This document shows, one piece after another, positions 14,101-25,321 of a DNA stretch of 64,000 bases. The notes beneath the pieces were generated by a model. The model did no database searches and had not been told where the DNA came from. It saw only the letters and a program-made list of their open reading frames with translations. The position numbers and the translations under genes were made by a program. Location of the stretch: assembly GCA_027625915.1 (NCBI GenBank), contig JANTQA010000008.1, positions 11,285,001 through 11,349,000 of the forward strand, written 5' to 3'. Source of the DNA: Anaeramoeba flamelloides (Eukaryota > Metamonada > Anaeramoebidae). Numbering within the stretch: position 1 is the stretch's first letter; each line of letters starts with the position of its first letter.

Positions 14101-17100
14101 AATTTTTCAGTAGAATGAATAAATTATCGTTTCAATTTCTCTTTTTCTTTTTGAAAAAAAGAGCTAGAATATTTAAGAAGGGTAGAAAAAAGGATTCTAA
14201 ATAATTTTTATTTATTTAGAATTTCATATTGAAGAACAAAGTTTTTATTTTGAGTTTTATCATCTTTTTTCAACCCCCGTTTGAATATTAAAATTGATTT
14301 ATTATCTTTGGATTTATCTGGTAATTAGATACTGAAAATTAAAAAAAAAATTGGAATTGAGATTCAATTTTAGTTTTATTATTGGAAATTGAATCTTATA
14401 ATGGAAAATACAATATATTACATTATATATTCTCAAAATATATACCATACCAACATAAATTTCTTTTCCTTTAATAGCTTTACTTCATTTTTATGGGTCA
14501 ATAAGTTTCTACATCATAAACTCTTGACAGTGTAAAATATTTATTTTTCATAATTTGAAGAATAAAAAAAACAATTAAATTCAAAGATTAATTTGAGTTC
14601 ACATATTCCAAAATTCAAACAGCTTAATACACCAAAAACTTTAATAGGAAAAAAATACACTACTTTTTTTCGATTTGGAAATAATTTTGATTTTTCCAAA
14701 ATAATTTTTTCATTTTTTTCTATTTGATTTCTTTTCATTTACCTTTTATATAATATACTATTTTAGATCTGAATTTTTTTCAAATTATTGGTGTTTGAAT
14801 ATTCTTGGGTTATTTTAAATTAAGAAACCAAATTAAAACTATTGAATTTTTTTCTGGAACTGCCCAGCCTATGAAAATAATCGTAAAATCTGAATTTCTG
14901 AATTAGAAAAAAATAATTTTTCACTTATTTTAAATAATAATAATATTTATAATATTATTAATAAACAAGATTCAATATCTTTATTAGCTTTAGTAGATAA
15001 TAAGAGTATGTTTGAATCTATTATACGATTTCTAAATTCAAGTTTAGGAATTCGGGCAAACAAGAGGAATTCTAAACTCCTCCCTTAAATTACAATAAAA
15101 AAAAAACTATTGAATTTTTTTTAACTTGTTCATTATAATATTTATCAGTAAAAAAGTAACAAACTTACCAATATTTTTTTTATATTAATACTTTCACCCC
15201 AACACGTTTTGATATATGTATTTTTTGTTAGGTAGTTTATAATAATTGAATTATTTGAAATAAGATTGAAATGAGAAATATTGGTTAATATTTCAATGAT
15301 TTTAATGTTCTAATCTAGTATATCTGTTGATATTTATTTTATAGAATTTATTTTTTGCAAAGATTGAATCTAGGTTTTTTAAAAATTGTCAATTGGTATT
15401 AATAGATGTGTTTTTTTATCTCTTCAAGGTTAATTTTATTATTCAACAACCAATAAAACTATTATTTTTTGCAAAATATAATTTTGAATTTTCATGAAAA
15501 GTTGGAAAATTGATTATTAGTCATATTATGGCAGCAATGTTCACTAACAATAAATCTCGAAATTTGATTGAATTTTATTTCATAAGTACAGAATTATCTA
15601 TTTTTAAAATATTATTTTATAGATTTCAATTGTTTGTTATTTCAAAGTAATAACAATTTGAAAAAAAAAAAAAAAAAAACTAAAGATCCCAATTTAATTT
15701 TTTTTCTTTATTAGAAATTTAAACAAAAGAATTTAAGAAATCAAACTAAAGAAATACATCTTCAACTTCATCAAGAGTTGGCATATTTATAAAAAAAATG
15801 TAGCAATTTCAATTAATTCCATCCACAAAAGGATATGTACAAAATAAAACTTTTTTTGTTTCAATCTTAAATGATTTTTTATCTTATCTAAACCCAATTT
15901 TTGTGAAAATTTCATTTTCCCACTTTTGTAATTTTATTTTTTTTTTTTTTTTTAAATTTATATGAAATATTGTCAAAGTTATTTCAATAAAAAAATGAAA
16001 TTTAAATTTTTGCAATTATATAATCGTAGATTTTGTTGGTTTTCTCCTTGAGGTTTTTCTATTTTTTTTTCATTTAAATACAACAATTCTAGTTTCAATT
16101 TTGGATTAAATGTATATTTTCACAAGAATATACCCAGATCAAATTTTACCCCTTCTTGCAAAAATGGACATTTAATTATCACAAAAAAAAAACTTTTAAC
16201 TGATTTATATTTCATTTTCAAATTAGATATTTTCTTTTTCTGGCAATTATTACCAGTTTAAATTAAGAATCCACTTATTTTTAAAGAATTTGAATAAATT
16301 TTTGAAAAAAAAATACATATTGGAAAATATTAAAAATAGAAATTCTTTTTTCACATTTTTATTTTTCTATATTTTTTTTTCTATTTTCATTGATATATTT
16401 TTTTTTCGTATATTTTTTTTTATTACAAGTTCTTATCAAATAAAGTAAACTTTAATTATTTTGATGTTTTTTAAAAATTAAATAATAATTTTTTAAAAAT
16501 CATATTGATTTCTATTGGATATTTCTATGATCTCGAATTGAAGATCAAAAACTACAATGTTGTTATATTGAATGATAACCCAAAAATACTAGTTTTTTAT
16601 TTTTTTAGAAATTTTTTAGATTTGTTGTATAATATAAATATAAATTAACTGTTTTTACTTTGTAGTTTATTATTCTTCCGTATATTTATTAATTATCTAA
16701 TAACTACGGGTATAATTAATATTTCAATTCTTTTTTTTTTTTTTGTTACTTTTTAAGAAAACGGGTGCTATAAGTATTAAATTATTATAAATGCATCATT
16801 ATTGTTTTGTATACCAAAATTAAATATGTATTACTTTTTTAAACTAAATCATTATCAGAAATGAATTAATTTATTAATAAACTTAAATTAAAAAATAAAG
16901 ATTATTTTTATTAATATTCAAAGAAAAATTTTTAAAAAAAAAATATTTTTCAATTTTATATTAAGATTATTAAAATAAAACGAATTGAAAAAGGATAATA
17001 TTAAATAAATATTATTAAAATCCCAGTTCTCCTAAAGTTATGATGATAAAAATGTGGTTATCAAAATTTGTTTTTTTTTTTTCATTTTTCTTTTTTGAAT

Positions 17101-17407
17101 TATAAAAAAATAGAAAAAATAAAAACTAAAAAATTTTCTTATACCTTCAAGAGACTTTTCTTAAATTTAACAAGAAAATACAATTTTTTTCTCTAAAAAA
17201 TTGTTCTTCCAAATAAACAATTAAATAGAAATGAAATTTGAATTTAAGGTTGTAAAACCAAATTCTACTTTGAATTTAAGTTTGGTATTGAGTTTGAGTT
17301 TGAGTTTGGTATTGAATTTGAATTTGAATTGATCAATAATAAATAATATTTTGATAAGATGATCCATTCATTTATTTAATACAATAATCGCAATTTTTGT
17401 TGGTAAA
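11105..17407. other. 6.3-kb gene-free region between INTS1 and the cyclin
   Basis: No convincing gene. It is the 5' flank of the INTS1-like gene and the 3' flank of the cyclin gene. It contains a 65-codon open frame of unusual composition (14894-15088) and a partial copy (about 16340-16660) of a dispersed repeat seen again at 20.3 and 22.6 kb. Otherwise I see only A/T runs. Confidence 0.5.
14894..15088 (+). other. unassigned 65-codon open frame, possible exon or coding relic
   Basis: The frame opens after a TGA and runs to a TAA. It encodes ISELEKNNFSLILNNNN, then DSISLLALVDNKSMFESIIR and a basic tail RANKRNSKLLP. The mix of Asp, Ser, Leu, Arg and Gly codons is unlike the Lys/Phe/Ile-only chance frames around it. 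There is no ATG at a sensible place, so it would be an internal or last exon, or a remnant of an inserted gene. No family recognised. Confidence 0.2.
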
Positions 17408-18954
17408 TTAATCTTGTTGATTATACTCGGACAATTTCGAAAATTGTTGATTGTTATTTTGTTGATTGTTATCAATATCATAGTTTTTTTTGTTTTTGGT
17501 CTGGTTTTGTTTTTGGTTTGAAAGCAATTTTCTTTTCTTTTTTGGAGAGATTGGCTGTTCCAATATCGAAGATTTCAATTGTTTTTCTGATTGTAATTTT
17601 TCAACATAAATTTCAAGATCACGATTAATTTCCAATTCGATTTCTTTTTGAAATTTTAATTCTTCATTTGTTGGAAATTTGGATTTTTTTTTGTTTGGAG
17701 CCAATTGGAAATCGCTACTTGGTTGGAAAGAGAACTCCAAATTACTTTTTAATTCATTTGGTAAAATATAGTTTGTGTTTTCATTTTTATTCTCAATTGT
17801 TACTTTCTTTTTCTCTAAATCAACATTGATTTGGGTTACTTGATCATTTTTGATTTGCTCTTGAGAATTCTTTTGAACTGACTGCTTTATTCTCTCAAGA
17901 TCATCTTGCTTATAAATTTTTTGGATTTCTTTTGAAACTTTTTCAACTAATTCCTTTGTAGAATTGAAATATTCCCAAAATGGGTTTGGTTGTTTCATTG
18001 GAAGCCTAAAGTGAAGAAATTTTGCTGCTAAGGCGAGGACAGAAGATGAAATCAAATTTGGAGGATAAAGGATCGAAAAAATTGTTTTTGTATAGCAATC
18101 ATTTATAAAATTCCAGGCTGCTTGTGCCAATGCAGGCTTATGCCTTTTGTCGCTGTGTAGTTTTTTAATATAGTCAACCACTTGCCCATAGGGGTGATCT
18201 ATTTCTAATTCAAAAGAGATCGTATGGAGTAAATCGTTTTCCAAGGTTATTAAATCCTTGCACATTTTAGAGATTTCTTGGCCTTTTTCATCTGGCAGAT
18301 GGTTAAGCGGATAATTCAGCGAATAGGTTTTGTAAACAACTTTGTGTACATGACAAAAGGTTTCTTCTTTTTTTCCGGCAAGGAAAATTGCTGCCAAGCC
18401 TACATCCTATTTGAAATTAAAGCGAGACGTATTTCCAAAACAGTACTTCCAATGAACACGAAAGAAATTATGAAAGAAGGAAGGAAAGAAAGAAAGAAAG
18501 AAAGAAAGAAATGATCTTTACTTGGTATCGGTAATCCACAAAAGACTTGACTGAAAAAAATCTTTGTAAAAGAACAATTCCTGTGGCTTGTGTTAAAGTC
18601 GGCCTAATGAATGGAAATTTTTGGTTTTTCATATATTATTACAAAGGTACCAAATATTAGAAAAATCCGATCATCGATTTTAAAAAAACAAAACGAAAAG
18701 AAATAAGAAAGAAGAAAGAAGAAAGAAGAAAGAAAAAAGAAAAGGTGTTGCTAAATTAAAAAAAAAAAAAAAACTTGTGGAGATGGTACTTACAATCCAA
18801 GCAAGTTCCCGGCCTTTTGAATGAAAACATTAGCTTTTAGTCGAAGTTTTAATTCTTCTTCCCAAGTCATTGATAATCGTGAAGGTGAAGATTCTTCAAG
18901 ATATTTGAGAGGAAAATACCACGGTACATTTCCTTTAGAAATTTCTGAAAGCAT
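17408..18954 (-). CDS. cyclin T/K-like cyclin, P-TEFb type (three exons, 413 aa)
   Basis: Probable partner of a CDK9/CDK12-type kinase that phosphorylates the RNA polymerase II C-terminal domain. Exons on the minus strand are 18954-18794, 18603-18522 and 18406-17408. Introns of 190 and 115 nt use donors GTAAGT and GTAAAG and end in TTAG and ATAG. The joined frame is 1242 nt with no internal stop. The protein starts MLSEISKGNVPWYFPLKYLE, whose W-Y-F and following SPSR match the start of the cyclin T box. The second exon gives PTLTQATGIVLLQRFF and the third DVGLAAIFLAGKKEE, which carries the conserved Lys and Glu of the cyclin fold. The second cyclin repeat follows the segment FELEIDHPYGQVVDYI. 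The tail (about residues 260-413) is Lys/Gln/Asn-rich. The T versus K subtype is not resolved. It is divergent from the RhoGAP gene. Confidence 0.88.
18483..18511 (+). repeat. GAAA microsatellite in the second cyclin intron
   Basis: A run of GAAA units on the plus strand lies inside the 115-nt intron. A related GAAGAAA tract at about 18706-18740 lies in the other cyclin intron. On the transcribed strand both are pyrimidine-rich and may act as polypyrimidine tracts near the acceptors. Confidence 0.6.
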
Positions 18955-19298
18955 CAAAACAAGAAAACAAAGAGAGAACGAGTTTGGAAAATATTTGGTA
19001 TGTCTGAAGATCTGTTCTGAGTGAAAAAAACAAATAATAAGTTTGAAAATATCAAAATTAAAAACAAAAAAATAATAATTATTTTTTCTTCTCGGGTTGT
19101 AATTATTTGAACAAATCAGAATCTTATTTTATTATTTCTAAATTAATATTTTTGTAAAAGTATTTAAGTTACTAAAGGTAAATTGAGATTAATTTCATCA
19201 TTTTTCTTATTTTTCTCGTTTTTCTTGTATGTCAATTTTTCGAATTGGGAGTAACTATCTTTTTTTCTTTTTTTTCTTTTTAGGTCAGCACCGAATAA
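18955..19298. promoter_or_regulatory. divergent promoter region between cyclin and RhoGAP genes
   Basis: The short space between the cyclin start codon and the first recognised RhoGAP exon must hold the cyclin promoter and the promoter or first exon of the RhoGAP gene. No core promoter element can be assigned. An ATG at about 19000 on the plus strand opens only a six-codon frame. The true RhoGAP initiator is not identified. Confidence 0.35.
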
Positions 19299-19415
19299 CA
19301 ATTCTGTTCTATATTTCGTGTTTTTATTTTCAAAACAATTCCTTTCATAAAAGAAAGAACAAAACAATCAAAAAAAAAAAATAAAACATTTGGATCAACT
19401 AGTGATAAATTGACT

Positions 19416-22400
19416 AGAAATGAAAATACAATAAAAAATAATACAAAGCCAACCCATCAACAAGTCCACAAAATTAGAACTTCTGTTTTCCACACACCAC
19501 TTGATGATCTTCTTCGACTAAGAGGAAAAACTGAAGCTGGAATCCCAATTTTGGTCGATCAATTATTCACAATCATCCTGAAAAATTGTATTTACATTTT
19601 TTTTTTTCATTCTTTCTTTTTTTTTTTTTTGCAAAGTATAATAAATTGCTGTCTACTGACAAATTAGAAATAAGACAGTTTATTTATTTCACCACACTAC
19701 ACCAATAAACTCTTTTGTGGAACGCTTTAATCAACAACTTAATCGAAAAACTTGAGAGATCGTGTGATTAGTGATTACAAGTCTTGGTTGTCCAAATGAA
19801 AATAAAGTTGTAAATATATTTAGCAGTCACAGAAACAATGACGAAAAGAAATTGATTTAATTAACATACTCTATTATTGGTTTAATGGAGATAAGAATAA
19901 AAACTCTAATTTGCCTTTTGGTTCAAAAATAACCTTTCGATTACTTATCTTCCATAGCTTTGTTCACAAAAACAAAATCAAAAAGTATTGTTTTTTACTT
20001 TTTGTTGTCATTTTTTGTGTACTTCTATAAGGGTTGGTTGAGCAAAGAGTATTGACTTTTTTGCGAAATATCCAACAGAGTATTCATTTTAGGATTGTTT
20101 GTCTTTAAATCTTTTCAGCACATTAAAAAAAAGACTCTTTCAAAAATTCATCTCTCAACAAAATTGCAAATTATTTCCAAGAAGAGCAATACTACATCAA
20201 AAATTTTAATCGGACTTTTTAGTGAAAAAATACATTTTTTTTTAAAAGTCTAACAATGTTGTTCTATCATTTTCAATTTTTGGTGTTTCTAATTTGAGTA
20301 ATAATTCTTTTTTTATTAAAATACACCATTTTCCAGTCAAAGGGGTTCAGTTGTGATGATTGGATTACGTGTGTTTAAAGGGTTTGAATTATATTCGAAA
20401 AAATTTATTTTAAAAATTTCAAAATTAAAGTTATTTTTTCACATTATTACACATTTTTCTCTTTTTTGCTATTTTTTTTTTTTGATACATAATTCATTTG
20501 CAAAAAAAAATTTTTTTATTGCAGATCGGTAGTCACCAGGTAAAAACGTGTTATTCTCAGGTTATTGAAACAGTGAAAATGATTAAAGCAAAATCATATT
20601 GATTTCTATTGGAATTTTCTTTGGATCTTCAATTGAAAATAGAAATGAACATTGACATTTTTCTCAATATTTGTTCTAAGAATTTTGAGTTTTTCAAATA
20701 GAGACCACAAATACCAACACACTTCGTTTGGGGGCTTGATTTCTAAAAGAAAAGTATGGAAAATGAAGTGAAAATTGTTTACTATTTATTATTCAAATAC
20801 CAATAGAAGATCAAAATGAATATTGTTGCTTTTCTCAATGGATACCCCTAATAATTTGAGTTTTTCAATTTTTAGGAAAAATATTTTAGATTTATTAGAT
20901 TATTTCATATAAATATCAAATATTCTTGGATTTATCTTATTCTACTTATTTCTTATTTTATCCTCCAATGGTCAATTATAAAAAATAATTGATATTTGAG
21001 AAAAATGTTTTTTTTTGTGCAGCTTTTACAGAAATAAAGCTTATTTCAAAATAAAAAAAATGTTTATAGGGTTGTGTTGTTAAATTTGTTGTTCTTTTGC
21101 GATTTTTGGAGATTAATTTTATTTCTCTTTTTTAAAAATTCTTTTCTTTTGACTTTTTTTTTTGTCAAAAATTGGGTATATTATTAAATTTCAAAATTGG
21201 TCAAATTGAAATTTTTCATGTTTTGGAAGAGTTTCTTGATAATTGTTATTGGTATGAAAGTTTTTAATGGTTTTTTATAATTGTATGAGGAAAAATCAAA
21301 CATATTATTTGGCGATTGGTTGTCTTTTATTACTTAAATTGTAGAAAATTCAAAATCTTGAAATCATCAATAGTAAATTTTTTTTAAAAATTTATACCAA
21401 ACCCAATTTTAGCATAAAAAGTTAAGTGGAAATTTTTTTCCCTTAAAACAGTTTACAAAAGTCTAATTGGTCTCTTAATTATTTTTTTTTCAAAATCCTA
21501 ATCAAAATTCCCGAAAATACCATACACACCACCCAAATCTACTCTAACATACTCTAATCTACCCTAAAATACCTTAACCTAACCGTAAAGGGTTTTTTAA
21601 ATACCCACAGTCAATACATTTCAATGGAATTGACTATTTTGAAAAAAATGAGAATTTGACCAATTTTGAAATTTGACTAAATTTGAAATTTAATAATTTT
21701 CCCCAAAAATTCACTTTGATTTTCAAAAAGTTTTAAATTTGACAAATAAATTTAAAAATCAAATTTTGGTTAAAAAAAAATCCCCAAGTGGTTTTCCACT
21801 TTGATGATGTAAACTTATTATAATAAAAAATAAATTATTTTAGATATCTAAGAATAATATTTATTGGATGTTTTTTGAGAACCAAAAGAGAAAAATCACC
21901 TTTCTGAATAAACTTTTAGAAATAAAGATTGAAAAAAAAATTATTTATCAAAGTATATTTTATATAAGATCTGTTTTTTCTTTATCTTCTTAACTTGTAA
22001 GAATTTAAACAAGAACTTGCCTTGAATTCCTCTGGTCATGGCTATTTATTATCATTTTAACCAAAACGTTTTGTACAAATTTGTATTCAAAATTCATTCT
22101 TCAAAATATTTTTCTCTGTATAATGGGTAAACAAAGGAAATTATTTCAAAGATTAAAAGAAAAAAGTTGAATTATTAAATAATAAAAACAACTACACAAA
22201 ATTGAATCCAATTAAAAATGGAAATATCAAAGAAAAAAAATATCTTGGTGAAAATAAAATCAAGCAATATTCATACATATTTTAGTTTTTCAAATAAATG
22301 AAAATAAATTGTTTCAAAATCAAACAAATTCATCAATAAATCTATATTTCTGTTGAAGAAAATTTTTAAAAATATCATAAATTCTGTAGAAAAAACTAAA

Positions 22401-25321
22401 TTAGATGAATTTGATTTTAATTGTAATTGTATTCCTTTCAAAAATTCTTTTGTAACGGAAAGCAATTTATTAATCAAAAACTTTTATTTTTAATATTTTT
22501 GTACTGAGGATTAAAAATAAATTTGAGTTAGGAAGCAGTAATTGTATCAAATAATATAACAAATGACAATAATAAATAATTGATTTTTAATAAACCATTT
22601 TCCAGCCAAAGTGGCTCAGTTTTAGTGACTGGATTATATTTTAAAGTGTTTAAATAAATATTAGAAGAAAAAATTTATTTTGGAAATTCCAAAATTTCAA
22701 TCATTTTTTCACATTTTTTCACATTTTTCTTTTTTTTTTTTATATTTTTTTTTGATAACTGAATTCAATTTATCAAATTTTTTTTTATTACAAGATCTCA
22801 AGTCACTTGGTAAAAATGTACTATTCTGTGGTTATTGATCAAGTAAATATGATTCTAGAAAATTTTTTTGATTTTTATTGGGATTTTATTTGGATCTTCA
22901 ATTGGAGATCAAAATGAACATTGTTGTTTTTCTCAATAGCACCTAAGAATTTGGATTTTCCAATTTTTAAGAAAATATATAGATTTATTAGTTTTATTCC
23001 ATACTGATATCAACTATCCTTTGGATGTGTATTAATCTAACTATTTTCTTATTTGTCCTTAAAAGGTCCAATCATAAAAAATAATTGATATTTGAAAAAA
23101 CTGTTGAGAACATTTGACTCAAATAAAGTTTATATAGATTTTTTACTTTTTTTGATTTTTACTTTTTTACAATTCTTGGTAAAATTATTCAATGATATGA
23201 TATATTTCAAATTTCTTTTATTTACAACATTAGTGTATTTGAATTAAAGAATTATTTTTTTATATATTACAATTTCTCATAAAGTAAAGTGCAAAAAAGT
23301 TGTAAAATATACTTACACCCTTATAATTTTATTTGTATTAATTTTACCCAATGGTTGCGTCGTGGTGGAAAAAAAAAATTCCATAAAAGTTTTTTGTTTA
23401 ATGCTCAATAATTCATTATTTTTAGATTGATCCTAATAGAAATATTCAAGTGATTTGAATATTTTTTTTAATTTTTCTCATGGGGGATGTAATTGTATTT
23501 GTTAAAAAAGCTCGCCAAAATTTTACACTTTTTTAAAATATTTTAAGAGGTTTAACTCTTATTTTTTCAAATAATATTTAAAATGTCTTGGTTTGGTGCT
23601 TTATAAAAAAAATTGAAAAATAAACCCCATTCCAAAAATTTGGACACACCTAAATCAAAAATAGCAAAAAAAAAAAAACTCAATTTATTATATTTTTCCA
23701 AATTTAATATAAAACCACATTTAAGTGACCAATATTAATGTTTTTATAAGTAATCATTTTCATCCAAATAAAAGAAAAAAATATAAAATCCAAAAATCAA
23801 AATCTGTGTGTCCAAAATAATGAAAGGAGCGGAACAAAAAATGTATTGGTAAATTTGTTGAAATTTCACCAACAATTATTGATCGATCAAATGATAAGAT
23901 ACTATCGGCCAATTGTATGTCATTTTCCAATTTAACAAACTCAACACTAATCTTCTTTCAATCACATCGAAAAAAATTTTCGAGATCTAACGAAACAGAT
24001 TATGTAACCGGATAAAAGGAAATGAAAACAAAACAAAAAACACAAAAAATGAAATAGTTTATAAAATCAAAATTCTTTCCAAATTAAATATAAAGTGTAG
24101 TATTGTTATTCTTTAAACTGTTTAAATTGTGTCCAAATTTTTGGAATTTAGTTTAGTTTTTAAAAAAAAATAGAAAAATAATCTTTTAAAATAAAGGTTG
24201 TTTTTTAATTTTTTGGGAGTAATTTTTCTATTTTTTTTTTTTTTTTGAAAGAAACAATATTTTAATTTTTTTCTATAACATTTGAAATCATTTATGTCAA
24301 TTTTTTCAGTAATTTTTTTTATGCCTTTGAGATCAATTTTAATAACAATAATTGCTTTTTAGAGTATAGTATATAGATATACTTGGGTAATATTAAAATC
24401 TATTGAGATTACATTACCCTTAATACTAAAATTTTAACAATTGGAATTAATGAATAAATTTATATTATTATTATTTTATCTTTTATATATTAATATATAC
24501 TCGCTAATATAGATTTATATGAACCAAATTTGATGAATAAAACTGGCAGTGCAATGAATGTTTTGAAAGAAAAGGACTTAATTGAAAAAAGTATGAAAAC
24601 AGTTTTAATTTTATAAATTGAAATAAAAAATTTATAAAATTAATTTTTTTTTATATCCTAATATGAAAATTAATGTTAAAGATTAATGAATAAGAATAAA
24701 AAACAAATAAAAAATTATCATTCATTAATCTTTTAATTATAATCTAAAGAAACAACATTAAATTTTGTTTTTATATAATTTTTTTAATTCTTGAATAATT
24801 TAATTATTTAACATAGGTGGTGGCATTAATTTCAATTCTCCGCCAGATTTACCAACTACTGTTGGATTATTGAAATTATTTTTTCGTGAACTTCCTCAAC
24901 CTCTATTATCCAATAAAACTTTCCAAGGCTTATTTAATAAAGGTGACATTTTTTCTTTTGATTAAATAAATTGTTGATATGTCGAATTAAAAACATATTT
25001 AAATAAATATTACTATAATTAATTGTATTAAAAAAAAAAAAAAATAGAAGCACCACAAGATATTTCAGAATTAGTAAAAGAATTACCAAAATCAAATTAT
25101 TATTTACTTCGTGAATTAATTATATTTTTTAGACAAATTACAGATCATAGTGATCAAAATAAAATGTACCCTTCAACATTAAATAGAATATTTCTTCCAC
25201 TTATATTAAGATTTAAAGATCCAAAATTAGTGGCAAATGGAAATTGTATTGAAGCAATGATTCTCAATCCTGAAAAAATTTTTGACATTACAATCCAACC
25301 AATTAAAAAAAAATTTCGCTG
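19416..25321 (+). CDS. RhoGAP-domain protein, four exons recognised, 5' and 3' ends unresolved
   Basis: A RhoGAP domain normally stimulates GTP hydrolysis by Rho/Rac GTPases. Exon a (about 19299/19416-19587) gives RTSVFHTPLDDLLRLRGK and then AGIPILVDQLFTIILKN, the classic domain opening. Exon b (24513-24590) gives YLYEPNLMNKTGSAMNVLKE. Exon c (24817-24942) gives DLPTTVGLLKLFFRELPQPL, the best-conserved core. Exon d (25048-25321) has ELPKSNYYLLRELIIFF and DQNKMYPSTLNRIFLPLILR. Donors are GTATTT, GTATGA, GTGACA and GTAAAA; codon phases agree across all three joins. The initiating ATG was not found: the frame is open back to 19299 after a TAA, so an upstream exon is likely. Exon d either ends at W-TAA or is spliced on at GTAAAA. 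The arginine-finger position appears to be Glu. Confidence is high for the domain and moderate for exon borders. Confidence 0.75.
19671..19760 (+). mobile_element. short relic resembling the end of an rve-type integrase
   Basis: About 25 codons read HHTTPINSFVERFNQQLNRK, which resembles the VERFN motif near the catalytic glutamate of retrovirus-like, Polinton or Ginger-type integrases. The piece is short and plainly a fossil. No terminal repeats or companion genes are seen, so the family cannot be fixed, and chance resemblance is possible. Confidence 0.3.
20317..21010 (+). repeat. dispersed repeat family E, copy 1
   Basis: It starts CACCATTTTCCAGTCAAAGG and ends near TCAATTATAAAAAATAATTG. 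It matches 22590-23105 through several landmarks: the CACATTTTTCT run, a GTCACCAGGTAAAAA versus GTCACTTGGTAAAAA block, the GATCTTCAATTG segment and the shared final ATAAAAAATAATTGATATTTG. About 150 bp of extra sequence near 20700-20800 separates two blocks in this copy. No coding frame and no clear terminal inverted repeat. Confidence 0.6.
21150..21745. repeat. foldback (inverted-repeat) element
   Basis: The left arm near 21155-21225 (GTCAAAAATTGGGTATATTATT, AAATTTCAAAATTGGTCAAA) is reverse-complemented near 21655-21745 (TTTGACCAATTTTGAAATTT, then AATTTAATAATTTTCCCCAA). The central part holds a CTCTAA/CCTAA-rich stretch (21525-21600) of degenerate short repeats. No frame inside. Confidence 0.55.
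22590..23105 (+). repeat. dispersed repeat family E, copy 2
   Basis: It begins TAAACCATTTTCCAGCCAAA and continues GTGGCTCAG...GACTGGATTA, collinear with copy 1 at 20317. It ends in CAATCATAAAAAATAATTGA. A third, more decayed partial copy lies around 16340-16660 (shared CATATTGATTTCTATTGG and a GAAGATCAAAA segment). Confidence 0.6.
23621..24155 (+). mobile_element. TIR element family A, copy 1 (535 bp)
   Basis: Left end TAAACCCCATTCCAAAAATT then TGGACAC. Right end read in reverse is TAAACTAAATTCCAAAAATT then TGGACAC: a 27-bp terminal inverted repeat with three mismatches, bounded by TA. The interior is collinear with 39002-39552, for example the GATCGATCAAATGA block. No transposase frame. TA-bounded ends suggest a Tc1/mariner-type MITE (inference). 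It lies inside the large RhoGAP intron. Confidence 0.85.

Larger units (their letters stand above)
19588..24512 (+). other. 4.9-kb intron inside the RhoGAP domain, packed with repeats
   Basis: The phase-1 donor GTATTT and the acceptor AATATAG join two consecutive pieces of the RhoGAP fold. Other introns in the window are 105-226 nt. It contains an integrase-like relic (about 19671-19760), two copies of a dispersed repeat (20317-21010 and 22590-23105), a foldback (about 21150-21745) and TIR element A copy 1 (23621-24155). Confidence 0.6.

Noticed and set aside
18821-19024. Plus-strand frame over the cyclin start
   Set aside because: The opposite strand encodes the cyclin's first exon with a matching donor site and cyclin motifs.
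21525-21600. CCTAA/CTCTAA-like run considered as an internal telomere repeat
   Set aside because: The units are too irregular in spacing and sequence; it lies inside a foldback element.
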